From Amycolatopsis coloradensis (GTDB lineage Bacteria; Actinomycetota; Actinomycetes; Mycobacteriales; Pseudonocardiaceae), in assembly GCF_001953865.1 (NCBI RefSeq), contig NZ_MQUQ01000005.1, forward strand, positions 73,401-137,400: a DNA stretch of 64,000 nucleotides, given 5' to 3'. The notes under the pieces are model-generated. The model saw only the letters and a list, made by a program, of their open reading frames with translations. It did no database searches and had not been told where the DNA came from. Below are positions 14,744-22,480 of this stretch, piece after piece (the stretch's first letter is position 1; each line of letters starts with the position of its first letter). The translations under genes and the position numbers were made by a program.

Positions 14744-16351
14744 GTGACCGCTGGAGCTACCGGGTTCAACGCGGCGAGCTATCTGCTCGACCGGCATCTG
14801 GCGGAAGGACACGGCGCGAAGGCGGCGGTCGTTTCGCCGAGGCTAAGTCTCACCTACGCCGGGCTCGCGGCCGAAACCCGCCGGGTCGCGGCGGGGCTGA
14901 AGGCGATCGGTGTCCGCCCGGAGGAGCGGGTCCTGTTCTGCATGGTCGACGACGTCGAACTGCTCACCGGGATCCTCGGGGCGATGCTGGCCGGCGCGGT
15001 CGCGGTGCCGGTGTCCACCATGGTCACCGGGCTGGACCTCGGCAAGGTGCTGGCCGATTCGCGGGCCAGGGTCCTGTGCGTTTCCGGCGAGTTCGCCGAG
15101 CAGGCGACGATCGCGCTGGGGCTGGCGCCGGAGGTCACCGACGTCGTGCTGGACAGGGCGAAGGCGGCCGAACTGCCGTCCGGGATCCGCGCGCACGACT
15201 GGTGCGATCTGTCCACAGTGGATGACGAAGGGTTCGAACCGGCGCCGACCTGGGAAGACTCGCCCGCGCTCTGGCTGTACACCTCGGGGACGACGGGGAA
15301 ACCGAAGGGCGCGATGCATCGGCACGCGGGCATCCGCGCGGTCTGCGAGACGTACGCGCGCGGTGTGCTCGACACCGGCCCGAACGACCGGTTCCTTTCC
15401 GTTCCGAAACTGTTTTTCGCTTACGGCTTGGGGAATTCGGCCTTCTTCCCGCTCGCGGCGGGTGGAACGGCGCTGCTCGAACCGGCCCGGCCGACCCCGG
15501 GGCTCATCGCCGCCAAGGTGCGCGCGGAGCGGCCCACGCTGTTCTTCGCCGTCCCGACCTTCTACGCGGCGCTGCTCGCCAGTGACGTCCCGGACCACAC
15601 GTTCTCTTCGGTACGCCAAGCCGTTTCGGCCGGGGAACCGCTGCCTTCCGTGCTGTACGAACGATTCCGTGATCGGTTCGGCGTCGAGATCCTCGACGGG
15701 ATCGGGTCGACGGAGGCGTTGCACGTCTTCCTGTCCAACCGGCCCCGCCAGGTGCGTCCTGGCAGTACCGGCGTGCCCGTCCCCGGCTATGAGGTCGCCC
15801 TGCGCGACGAGCAAGGCGCGCCGGTGCCGGACGGTCAGCCCGGTGAGCTGTTCGTCGCCGGGCCGTCGATCGCGACCGGGTACTGGGCGCGGTACGAGAC
15901 GACGAAGCAGGTCTTCCAGGGCGAATGGCTGCGGACGGGCGACAGTTTCGTCCGCAACCCCGACGGGAGCTACACCTGTCTCGGCCGTTTCAACGACATG
16001 CTGAAACCGGGCGGGATCTGGGTTTCACCCACCGAGGTCGAAGAGCGGCTGCTGCAACATCCGGCGGTCGCCGAGGTCGCGGTCGTGGCCGTGTTCGACG
16101 CCGACGGCATCGAGAAACCGGTCGCGTGCGTGGTCGGCGTACCCGGCAGCCCGCTGGACGCGGACGAGCTGATCGAGTTCTGCCGGTCCGGGCTGGCGTC
16201 GTTCAAACGGCCGCGCGGCATCGTCGAGCTGGGCGAACTGCCGAAGACGGCGACCGGCAAGATCCGGCGCAACGTCATCCGGGAACTCGTGCGGGACATG
16301 TACGAGGTGCGGGCCTACCAACCAGACCCCACTTCACCCCTACCCGGCTGA
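14744..16351 (+). CDS. bclA: Benzoate--CoA ligase
   Basis: 535 residues, an AMP-forming acyl-CoA synthetase that activates benzoate to benzoyl-CoA and so feeds BoxB. Core motifs: LWLYTSGTTGKPKGAMH (P-loop, residues about 173-189), FGVEILDGIGSTEALHVFLS (A5), WLRTGDSFVRNPDGSYTCLG (A7) and the C-terminal PKTATGKIRRNVIREL with the catalytic lysine. NAASYLLDRHLAEGHGAKAAV at the N-terminus is the benzoate-CoA-ligase signature. GTG at 14744, 20 bases after boxB, so one operon. A non-benzoate aryl substrate is possible, but the context strongly favours benzoate. Confidence 0.93.
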   Translation: MTAGATGFNAASYLLDRHLAEGHGAKAAVVSPRLSLTYAGLAAETRRVAAGLKAIGVRPEERVLFCMVDDVELLTGILGAMLAGAVAVPVSTMVTGLDLGKVLADSRARVLCVSGEFAEQATIALGLAPEVTDVVLDRAKAAELPSGIRAHDWCDLSTVDDEGFEPAPTWEDSPALWLYTSGTTGKPKGAMHRHAGIRAVCETYARGVLDTGPNDRFLSVPKLFFAYGLGNSAFFPLAAGGTALLEPARPTPGLIAAKVRAERPTLFFAVPTFYAALLASDVPDHTFSSVRQAVSAGEPLPSVLYERFRDRFGVEILDGIGSTEALHVFLSNRPRQVRPGSTGVPVPGYEVALRDEQGAPVPDGQPGELFVAGPSIATGYWARYETTKQVFQGEWLRTGDSFVRNPDGSYTCLGRFNDMLKPGGIWVSPTEVEERLLQHPAVAEVAVVAVFDADGIEKPVACVVGVPGSPLDADELIEFCRSGLASFKRPRGIVELGELPKTATGKIRRNVIRELVRDMYEVRAYQPDPTSPLPG

Positions 16352-16373
16352 TCTCCCGCCAATCTCGCGTCCG

Positions 16374-16447
16374 GACGTGAGTTACGCCTCTGATCACGCG
16401 AGTTCCGCCTTCAATCACGCGAGTTCCGCCTCTGATCACGCGAGATC
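16374..16447. repeat. 21-bp tandem repeats
   Basis: Three and a half head-to-tail copies of a 21-bp unit: 16374-16394, 16395-16415, 16416-16436 and a partial copy from 16437. The common core is CACGCGAGTTCCGCCTCTGAT. Copy 1 has GTGAGTTACGCC and copy 2 has TTCAAT in place of CTCTGAT. They fill the gap between the convergent stops of bclA and the marR gene, and there is no other gene or clear terminator there. Confidence 0.85.
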
Positions 16448-16458
16448 CGGCGAGGGTG

Positions 16459-16905
16459 TCATGCGCCGTTGACGGTGCGCAGGGTTCGCATGGCCTCGGC
16501 GAGACCTGGTGCGTCGTCACCGAGCGGGGTCAGGACGATGCGCCGCAGGATCTCCGCGCACGCCTTCCGCGCCTGCTGTGCGACGTCGAGGCCGTGCTCG
16601 GTCAGCGCCGCGAAGGTGACGCGGCGGTCGTCCGGGCTGGGCACGCGGCAGATCAGGTCCGCGGCCACCAGCCGGTCCGCGACTTTGGTGAACCCGCCGC
16701 TGGACAACGCCGCCTCGACGGCCAGCCGCGTCATCGGCATCCGGTGCTCCGGTGACCGCACGAGCCGCAGCAGGATGTCGAACGAGGCAGGCGCCAAGCC
16801 GAACCGTTCGGCGATCTCGCCCATCAGCTTGTTCTGCGTGGCCAGGTAGCCCTCGATCACCAGGCCCCACCATGTGACCACTTCGTCGTCGTTCGGTTCA
16901 GTCAC
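16459..16905 (-). CDS. MarR-family regulator (MhqR-like)
   Basis: 148 residues. Winged helix-turn-helix: LAPASFDILLRLVRSPEHRM, MTRLAVEAALSSGGFTKVAD (recognition helix) and the wing PSPDDRRVTFAALTEHG. GTG at 16905 gives VTEPNDDEVVTWWG; no Shine-Dalgarno is seen, so it may be leaderless. It is divergent from a ring-cleaving dioxygenase and a hydrolase, the same trio as MhqR with MhqO and MhqD in Bacillus, where the repressor is inactivated by quinones. A palindrome in the shared upstream region is the likely operator. There is no cysteine in the region visible as N-terminal, so the sensing chemistry may differ from that of MhqR. Confidence 0.85.
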   Translation of the reverse strand: MTEPNDDEVVTWWGLVIEGYLATQNKLMGEIAERFGLAPASFDILLRLVRSPEHRMPMTRLAVEAALSSGGFTKVADRLVAADLICRVPSPDDRRVTFAALTEHGLDVAQQARKACAEILRRIVLTPLGDDAPGLAEAMRTLRTVNGA

Positions 16906-16927
16906 GCGGGCGAGGGTACACCACAAA

Positions 16928-16958
16928 CTCTCGCTGGAATATATCTTGCGCGCGAGAG
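16928..16958. promoter_or_regulatory. Probable operator of the MarR regulator
   Basis: TCTTGCGCGCGAGA (16944-16957) is a palindrome with one mismatched pair, flanked by AT-rich ATA and GGTTAT. A second symmetry, CTCTCGC (16928-16934) and GCGAGAG (16952-16958), encloses it. MhqR-type MarR proteins bind ATCTCGAATTCGAGAT-like palindromes, and the outer half-sites here (ATCT-G / GAGA) are similar. It lies between the divergent marR and dioxygenase genes, where it would repress both. Confidence 0.55.
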
Positions 16959-17003
16959 GTTATCGGTTTAGCTTGAAATCACCGGCTACCGGAGGAGGGC
17001 GCC

Positions 17004-17963
17004 ATGTCGATCAAGACTTCGGGCCTGCACCACGTCACCGCCATCGGTGGCGATCCCCAGCGCAACGCGGACTTCTACACCAGGGCCCTCGGCCTGCGGC
17101 TGGTGAAGACCACCGTGAACTTCGACAATCCCGGCACATACCACCTCTATTACGGCGACCGGTCCGGCAAGCCCGGCTCGCTGATGACGTTCTTCCCGTG
17201 GAAGGACGCGCCGAAGGGCCGCCACGGCACCGGCCAGGCGACCACGACTTCGTTCTCTGTCCCCGAAACCTCCCTCGGCTGGTGGAAGCGGCACCTCGCC
17301 GAAAGCCGTGTCGAGACGAGCCAGATCCGCGACTCCGACGGCGAGGAGACGCTCACCTTCCTCGATCCGGACGGCCTGAAGCTCGCGCTCGTCGCGCATC
17401 CGCAGGGCGACCCGCGCGACCCGTGGGACACGAAGCTCGTCCCCGCCGAGCACGCCATCCGCGGCCTGCACTCCGTCACGCTTTCGGTGTCCAAGGAGGA
17501 CGCGACGGCCGGGATGCTGACCGACGGGCTCGGCCTGGCCTTCGAGCACCAGGAGGGCAACCGCCTGCGGTTCTCCGCCGGTGAAGGCGGCCCCGGCGCG
17601 CTCGTCGACGTCCTCGTGACGCCCGACGCCCCGCGCGGGCTGGTGGCCGCGGGCACCGTGCACCACGTCGCCTGGCGCGCGCCGGACGAGGAGACCCAGG
17701 CCGCGTGGCGTGCCGAGCTGATCGACGACGGCGTGAACGTGACGTCCATTTTGGACCGTCAGTACTTCCGCTCGATCTACTTCCGCGAGCCGGGCGGAAC
17801 CCTGCTCGAAGTCGCGACCGACGAACCCGGCTTCGCGATCGACGAGCCGCTGCTGGAACTGGGCCGCGCGCTGAAACTGCCGCCGTGGCTGGAGCCCCAG
17901 CGCGAGGATATCGAGGCGATGCTGCCGAAGCTGGACCTCCCGAGCGAGAACAACCCGCGATGA
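17004..17963 (+). CDS. Ring-cleaving dioxygenase of the glyoxalase fold (MhqO/MhqA-like)
   Basis: 319 residues, two vicinal-oxygen-chelate (glyoxalase/bleomycin-resistance) repeats. GLHHVTAIGGDPQRNADFYT (residues 7-26) and GLHSVTLSVSKEDATAGML (about 154-172) are the paired beta-alpha modules. Metal ligands are probably the histidines of LHHVTA and TVHHVAWRAP plus the glutamate of GGTLLEVATDEPG. Length and layout match MhqO/MhqA/LinE-type enzymes, which cleave hydroquinones and related aromatics. ATG follows GGAGGAGGG. The hydrolase gene overlaps the stop codon (ATGA), so the two are co-translated, and the MarR gene is divergent. Confidence 0.87.
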   Translation: MSIKTSGLHHVTAIGGDPQRNADFYTRALGLRLVKTTVNFDNPGTYHLYYGDRSGKPGSLMTFFPWKDAPKGRHGTGQATTTSFSVPETSLGWWKRHLAESRVETSQIRDSDGEETLTFLDPDGLKLALVAHPQGDPRDPWDTKLVPAEHAIRGLHSVTLSVSKEDATAGMLTDGLGLAFEHQEGNRLRFSAGEGGPGALVDVLVTPDAPRGLVAAGTVHHVAWRAPDEETQAAWRAELIDDGVNVTSILDRQYFRSIYFREPGGTLLEVATDEPGFAIDEPLLELGRALKLPPWLEPQREDIEAMLPKLDLPSENNPR

Positions 17964-18592
17964 CTCCCCTGGAGCACAAGTACGTCGAAGGGGCGCCGGA
18001 CGAGCCGGTGCTGCTGCTCCTGCACGGCACCGGCGGCGGTCCGGACGATCTCGTGCCGATCGCCCGTCAGCTGAGCCCGGCCTCCGCACTGCTCGCGCCC
18101 GCCGGGCCGGTGTCGGAACACGGTGCGCCGCGGTGGTTCCGTCGGCTGGCGGAAGGCGTTTTCGATCACGAGGACGTCGTGTTCCGGGCGAACCAGCTGG
18201 CCGATTTCGTGGTCGCCTCGCGCGAGCAGTACGGCCTCGGTGACCGGCGGCTGGTCGCCATCGGCTTCTCCAACGGCGCCAACATCGCCGCCGCGGCCAC
18301 CCTGCTCCGCCCGGACGCGGTGCGGGAGGCGGTGCTGTTCGCGGCCATGTCCCCGCTTCCGTCGCCGCCACGGCTCGACCTGTCCGGTACGCAGGTCTTC
18401 CTGTCGAACGGCGAACATGATCCGATGGCGCCGCTGACGTCGGCGGAGGGACTGGTCCGCGACCTGCGCGAGCGGTCCGCGGACGTCGTCGCCCACCGCC
18501 ATCCCGGCGGGCATCAGGTGACGGGCAACGGTTTGGTCGCGGCGGCGGGGTGGCTCAACGGTGAGCGGCCGGAGCAAAGTAGCCGAACGTAA
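17960..18592 (+). CDS. Phospholipase/carboxylesterase-family hydrolase (MhqD-like)
   Basis: 210 residues, a small alpha/beta hydrolase of the Abhydrolase_2 (acyl-protein thioesterase / carboxylesterase) type. VLLLLHGTGGGPDDLVPIA is the oxyanion strand-loop, LVAIGFSNGANIAAAATLLR holds the nucleophile Ser (G-F-S-N-G), FLSNGEHDPMAPL supplies the acid, and HRHPGGHQVT the histidine. ATG at 17960 overlaps the dioxygenase stop. Pairing of such a hydrolase with a glyoxalase-fold dioxygenase and a MarR repressor is the MhqO-MhqD arrangement, which protects against quinones. The natural substrate is not known. Confidence 0.87.
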   Translation: MTPLEHKYVEGAPDEPVLLLLHGTGGGPDDLVPIARQLSPASALLAPAGPVSEHGAPRWFRRLAEGVFDHEDVVFRANQLADFVVASREQYGLGDRRLVAIGFSNGANIAAAATLLRPDAVREAVLFAAMSPLPSPPRLDLSGTQVFLSNGEHDPMAPLTSAEGLVRDLRERSADVVAHRHPGGHQVTGNGLVAAAGWLNGERPEQSSRT

Positions 18593-18601
18593 CATCAGCG
18601 G

Positions 18602-19750
18602 ATGACCAACGGTGACCTCGTCCGAGCCCAGGCCCTGCTCGAAACGGTGCTCCTCGCGGACGGGCACAACGACCTGCCGTGGGAGTTGCGGGTCACGACC
18701 GGGCCGGATCCGGTCGAGGCCGTGGCGGGCACGGATCTCACCGTCCGGCAGCCGCATCTGCACACCGACTTCCCGAAGCTCGCCGAAGGCAGGCTCGGGA
18801 TGCAGTTCTGGTCCGTCTACGTGCCCTGCCAGTTCGAGGGGCACAGCGCGGTCACGGCGGTGCTGGAACAGATCGAGATCGTGCACCAGATGATCGAGCG
18901 GTACCCCGGCAGGCTGGCCTTCGTGGACACCGCCGACCAGGCCGAAGCCGCGTTCCGCGACGGCAAGATCGCGTCGCTGCTCGGCGCCGAAGGCGGCCAC
19001 AGCATCGCCGAATCCCTCGGTGTGCTGAGGATCCTGCGCCGCCTCGGCGTCCGCTACATGACGCTGACGCACAACTACAACACCACCTGGGCCGACTCCG
19101 CCACCGACGAACCCGAGCACGACGGGCTCACCGGGTTCGGCCGGGACGTCGTCCGCGAGATGAACAAGATCGGCATGCTGGTCGACCTTTCGCACGTCGC
19201 GCCGAGCACCATGCGCGCCGCGCTTGAGGTCAGTTCCGCGCCGGTGATCTTCAGTCACTCCTCGTGCGTCGCGGTCAACGACCACGTCCGCAACATCCCC
19301 GACGACGTCCTGGAAACCCTGGCGGCCAAGGACGGCGTCGCGATGGTGACGTTCGTGCCGGGCTTCATCTCCCCGAAGGTCACCGAGTGGGACGCCCGGT
19401 TGCGCGAGGACATGGAGGCCGCCGGGCAGGACTACCGGAACCTCGACCAGCGCACGAAGTTCACCGCGGAACGAGGCGGCCCCGAGAAGCCGAAGGCAAG
19501 CATCGGCGACGTCGTGGCTCACATCGAGCACGCGCGCGAAGTGGCCGGTGTCGACCACATCGGCCTCGGCGGCGACTACGACGGAGTCGCGACACTGCCC
19601 GAAGGCCTTGAGGACGTTTCGAAGTACCCGGTGCTGTTCGCCGCGCTGCTGGAACGCGGCTGGAGTGAAGAGGATTGCGCGAAGCTGGCCGGGAAGAACA
19701 CCTTGCGGGTACTGCGCGCGGCGGACGAGGTCACCCGTTCGGACGCTTGA
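18602..19750 (+). CDS. Membrane-dipeptidase family (peptidase M19) enzyme
   Basis: 382 residues, without the signal peptide of the mammalian renal dipeptidase, so cytoplasmic. Zinc-binding and active-site motifs in order: LADGHNDLPWELR (H-x-D, residues about 18-30), LLGAEGGHSIAES (bridging Glu), MTLTHNYNTTWADS, VDLSHVAPSTM (His), IFSHSSCVAVNDHVRNIPDD (His) and IGLGGDYDGV (Asp). All metal ligands expected of the family are present, so an active di-zinc dipeptidase is likely. It lies 9 bases after the hydrolase gene and may be read through from the mhq-like operon, although a functional link is not obvious. Confidence 0.92.
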   Translation: MTNGDLVRAQALLETVLLADGHNDLPWELRVTTGPDPVEAVAGTDLTVRQPHLHTDFPKLAEGRLGMQFWSVYVPCQFEGHSAVTAVLEQIEIVHQMIERYPGRLAFVDTADQAEAAFRDGKIASLLGAEGGHSIAESLGVLRILRRLGVRYMTLTHNYNTTWADSATDEPEHDGLTGFGRDVVREMNKIGMLVDLSHVAPSTMRAALEVSSAPVIFSHSSCVAVNDHVRNIPDDVLETLAAKDGVAMVTFVPGFISPKVTEWDARLREDMEAAGQDYRNLDQRTKFTAERGGPEKPKASIGDVVAHIEHAREVAGVDHIGLGGDYDGVATLPEGLEDVSKYPVLFAALLERGWSEEDCAKLAGKNTLRVLRAADEVTRSDA

Positions 19751-19788
19751 GAGCGCGATCAAGCCCACTTCGGCGGACACTATCGTGC

Positions 19789-20154
19789 ATGACTCAGCCG
19801 CAGGAGAGTGCCGCCGAGATTCCGCTCGAGCCTGCCAAGCCGCCCGAGACCGCCGGTGGCGCGCGCCACAGCGGCAAGTTCGAGGCCGTTCCGAAGCTCA
19901 AGCGCACGCGGGTGAGCGGGACCTGGGTCGCCGTGATCGTGGCGTTGATCGTGCTGGTGTTCCTGCTCGTGTTCATCCTGCAGAATCAGGACACCGCCAC
20001 CGTGCACTTCCTCGGCATGTCCGGCAGTATGCCGCTGGCCGTCGCGATGCTGTTCTCCGTGATCGCCGGCGGCGCGCTGGTCGCGCTCGTCGGCGGCGCC
20101 CGGATCCTGCAGTTGCGCCAGCAGGCCAAGAAATCCCGCCACCTGCAACGCTGA
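19789..20154 (+). CDS. LapA-domain (DUF1049) small membrane protein
   Basis: 121 residues. A hydrophilic N-terminal 50 residues is followed by two transmembrane helices: WVAVIVALIVLVFLLVFILQ (about 48-67) and LAVAMLFSVIAGGALVALV (about 84-102), joined by QDTATVHFLGMSGSMP, the conserved short periplasmic-type turn of the LapA family (E. coli LapA takes part in lipopolysaccharide assembly). The basic tail RQQAKKSRHLQR is typical. In Gram-positive actinobacteria its role is unknown. The gene is convergent with the AraC regulator, with 6 bases between the stops. Confidence 0.85.
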   Translation: MTQPQESAAEIPLEPAKPPETAGGARHSGKFEAVPKLKRTRVSGTWVAVIVALIVLVFLLVFILQNQDTATVHFLGMSGSMPLAVAMLFSVIAGGALVALVGGARILQLRQQAKKSRHLQR

Positions 20155-20160
20155 ACCCCG

Positions 20161-21087
20161 TCAGGGAGCGGCGGCTCGCCGGAACTCGCTCGGATTGACC
20201 CCGCGGACCCGTTTGAACGCCGCGCTGAAGCCGAACGGGTCGGAGTAGCCGACGGTGCGGGCGATGTCCGAGATCGTCGAGGACTCCCGATCGGCCAAGA
20301 GATCCGCCGCGAGGGTCATCCGCCAGCGGGTGAGGTAGGTCAGCGGCGGTTCACCGACCAGGTCGGCGAACCGCTTGGCCAGCGTCGAACGCGACACCCC
20401 GGTGCGCCCGGCCAGCTTGCTGACCGTCCACGGCGCCGCCGGTTCGGCGTGCAGCAGGCGCAGCGCGTCGCCGACCACCGGATCCCGCTGGGCGGCCCAC
20501 CACGCCGGGGGCGCACCGCCGGGCCGGTCGAACCATTCGCGCAGTGAGCAGACCAGCATCCAGTCCAGCAACCGGTCGAGGACCACCTGCTGACCGGGCG
20601 CGTCGACGGCGACCTCGGCGGCGAGGTGGTCCAGCACGGGGTCGCCCGCGCCGCCGGCGTCCACCCGGACGACGACGGGCAGCGCGTCCAGCAGCGGACG
20701 GCTGAGCTCACCGCGGACCGGGTACGCGCCGACGATCAAGGTCGTCTCGCCGCCGGTCGGGTCGTCGGCCCAGCCGAGCCGGTGCCTGGTCCCGCCTTGT
20801 CCGGGGGTGGCGCGGTGTTCGCCGCACGCGATCGGCTCCGCCCGGGTGCCGACCTCGTCCACGAAGGTGAACGTCGCGGGGCCGCGCACGATGATCGTCT
20901 CGCCCGCGCGAAGCGGTTCGGGCGGAGCGCCCTCAGGCACGATCCAGCCCGCCCCGGTGAGCACGGCGCACAGGGTCAGCGGCGCGCCGTCCACGAAGTG
21001 CAGCGACCAGGGCGGGGACAGGGTCGAACTGCCGAACAACGAGCCGTGCGCCCGCACGCCGCGGATCAGGTCACTGAACACGTCCAT
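20161..21087 (-). CDS. AraC-family regulator with cupin N-terminal domain
   Basis: 308 residues. The N-terminal 170 residues form a cupin_6-type sensory domain (WSLHFVDGAPLTLCAVLTGA, PLRAGETIIVRGPATFTFVD). The C-terminal 100 residues are two AraC helix-turn-helices: WTVSKLAGRTGVSRSTLAKR and TISDIARTVGYSDPFGFSAA, ending FKRVRGVNPSEFRR. ATG at 21087 gives the usual MDVFSDLIRGVRAHG start of this subfamily; the frame is open 8 codons further. Genes of this subfamily usually control a divergent small-molecule enzyme; here the divergent neighbour is the PPOX-fold protein at 21170. Confidence 0.9.
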   Translation of the reverse strand: MDVFSDLIRGVRAHGSLFGSSTLSPPWSLHFVDGAPLTLCAVLTGAGWIVPEGAPPEPLRAGETIIVRGPATFTFVDEVGTRAEPIACGEHRATPGQGGTRHRLGWADDPTGGETTLIVGAYPVRGELSRPLLDALPVVVRVDAGGAGDPVLDHLAAEVAVDAPGQQVVLDRLLDWMLVCSLREWFDRPGGAPPAWWAAQRDPVVGDALRLLHAEPAAPWTVSKLAGRTGVSRSTLAKRFADLVGEPPLTYLTRWRMTLAADLLADRESSTISDIARTVGYSDPFGFSAAFKRVRGVNPSEFRRAAAP

Positions 21088-21169
21088 CCGGCCGAGGTTA
21101 GACGAATACACAGGCGATCCAGTGCTTCACCTATGGGCACGTCCGATCCGGCGGTGTTGAATCGAGCCC

Positions 21170-21568
21170 ATGCTGACCAGTGAAGACGTCGAATTCCTTC
21201 GCCACCCGTTGCACGGCTTCCTGACCGTGGCCGACGGGCCGGTCCGGCCGGTGTGGTTCGAAGCCACCGGCGAAGGCACGATCCAGCTGTTCACGCCCCG
21301 GGACTCGCCCAAGGTGCGGCGGCTGGACGGCGATCCCCGTGCCTCGATCATCGTGGCCGCGCCCGTCGGCGAACGCGAGCGCTGGGTCTCGGTCGCCGGG
21401 CGCGTCTCGGTGGAGCCCGATGGCGCGCACGAGCTGGCCGCCCGCCTCGGCGCCCGCTACTGGGACCTCGACGACCCGGCTCACGCCGGCGAGCTCGCGG
21501 AGATCCAGGAGCTGGATCTCCTCCGGCTCGTCATCCACCCCGAGAAGGTCAGTCGCTACTCGATGTGA
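21170..21568 (+). CDS. Pyridoxamine-5'-phosphate-oxidase-fold (PPOX/F420) protein
   Basis: 132 residues, a split-barrel flavin/F420-binding family member. It starts LTSEDVEFLRHPLHGFLTVA, typical of PPOX-class F420-dependent enzymes, and carries IQLFTPRDSPKVRRLDGDPR (residues about 42-61, phosphate-binding arginines) and RWVSVAGRVSVEPDG. Such proteins use FMN or F420H2 to reduce various substrates; the specific reaction cannot be inferred. The gene is divergent from the AraC regulator, a plausible controller. The 3' end overlaps the maleylpyruvate isomerase family gene on the other strand by 20 bases. Confidence 0.82.
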   Translation: MLTSEDVEFLRHPLHGFLTVADGPVRPVWFEATGEGTIQLFTPRDSPKVRRLDGDPRASIIVAAPVGERERWVSVAGRVSVEPDGAHELAARLGARYWDLDDPAHAGELAEIQELDLLRLVIHPEKVSRYSM

Positions 21569-22400
21569 TGATCGACGTCATCCCGAGCACGGCGGCGCAG
21601 ACGTTTTCGTCACCCTTGACGCTGACCCGGTCCCGGTCCGCCGGGTTCCGGGTGCACAGTCGCCAGAACGTGTCGGCGTCGGTGGTCACCGAGGCCAGCG
21701 GCGAGCGTGACGTCGGCGCGACGCGGTCCATCTCCCAGCCACCGGCGATCCGCTGAGCCGTCCATTTCCCGCCACCCTGACCGGTGACGGTGTAGACGAC
21801 CTGCCTGCCGGTCCGCGCGTCGACGTCACGCAGGGTGTGCGGCAAGGCCCGCATGAAGGTGTCCACCACCGGACCGCGGAACTCGGAGCCGTCCAGCGTC
21901 CGCGCGCCGACGGCTTCGCGGATCTGTTGCTGGTGAACCCAGAACTCGGTGTACTCGCGGGCGACGTCGAGCCAGACCGGCGCCGGTTCGTCCCCGGCCC
22001 AGCTCACCGGCTCGCCGGGGGCGTCGAGGTCGGCGCGGCCCCACATCTCGGCGAGCTGCGAGGTGCTGTCGACCAGCATCGCGAACAGCACTTCGGGGGA
22101 CAGCCGGCGGCACGCGATCACCCATTCGTCGTTGATCCGGTCGAGGAACTCCCCGAAGCGTTCACCCTCGCGGGGCGCCGTCGTCCGGTAGCCGTCGCGG
22201 TCGCGGGACAGCCTGCCGAGCTTGTCGCCCAGGATGTGGGCGGCGAGATCGTGCACCGTCCAGCCCGTGCACACCGTCGGCGCGGCCCACCGCTCCGCGT
22301 CGAGACCGGTGAGGACGTCGAGCAAGGCCTGCTCCTCCCGCGCGAACAGCGGGAGGACGTCGAGCGGCGGACCCCAGCGCGAGAAGCTCATGGTGACCAT
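21549..22400 (-). CDS. Maleylpyruvate isomerase family protein, mycothiol-dependent type
   Basis: 283 residues. The N-terminal MDMPI domain is a DinB-like four-helix bundle: REEQALLDVLTGLDAERWAA, then VCTGWTVHDLAAHILGDKLG, where the His of AAHILGD is a metal ligand, and later EFWVHQQQIREAVG, which supplies another. The C-terminal domain (RTGRQVVYTVTGQGGGKWT) matches the small sterol-carrier-like second domain of this family. ATG at 22400 has AGGAAGG 7 bases upstream. Members use mycothiol as cofactor, as in actinobacterial maleylpyruvate isomerase, but most copies have unknown substrates. There are no gentisate or maleylpyruvate genes near it. Confidence 0.87.
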   Translation of the reverse strand: MVTMSFSRWGPPLDVLPLFAREEQALLDVLTGLDAERWAAPTVCTGWTVHDLAAHILGDKLGRLSRDRDGYRTTAPREGERFGEFLDRINDEWVIACRRLSPEVLFAMLVDSTSQLAEMWGRADLDAPGEPVSWAGDEPAPVWLDVAREYTEFWVHQQQIREAVGARTLDGSEFRGPVVDTFMRALPHTLRDVDARTGRQVVYTVTGQGGGKWTAQRIAGGWEMDRVAPTSRSPLASVTTDADTFWRLCTRNPADRDRVSVKGDENVCAAVLGMTSIITSSSD

Positions 22401-22480
22401 CCAAACACCTTCCTCGATCACAATTTCGGCCGTTCGGCCTACTCGCAGGTAGCATCGGCGCGAACGTGAGGGGAGTGCCC

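Noticed and set aside
16275..16520. Minus-strand frame with repeats RVIRGGTRVIEGGTRVIRG
   Set aside because: It reads through the 21-bp tandem DNA repeats; the peptide repeat follows from the DNA repeat and is not a gene.
17777..19780. 667-codon minus-strand frame opposite the mhq-like genes and dipeptidase
   Set aside because: The plus-strand hydrolase and M19 dipeptidase have full catalytic motifs; the antisense frame has none.
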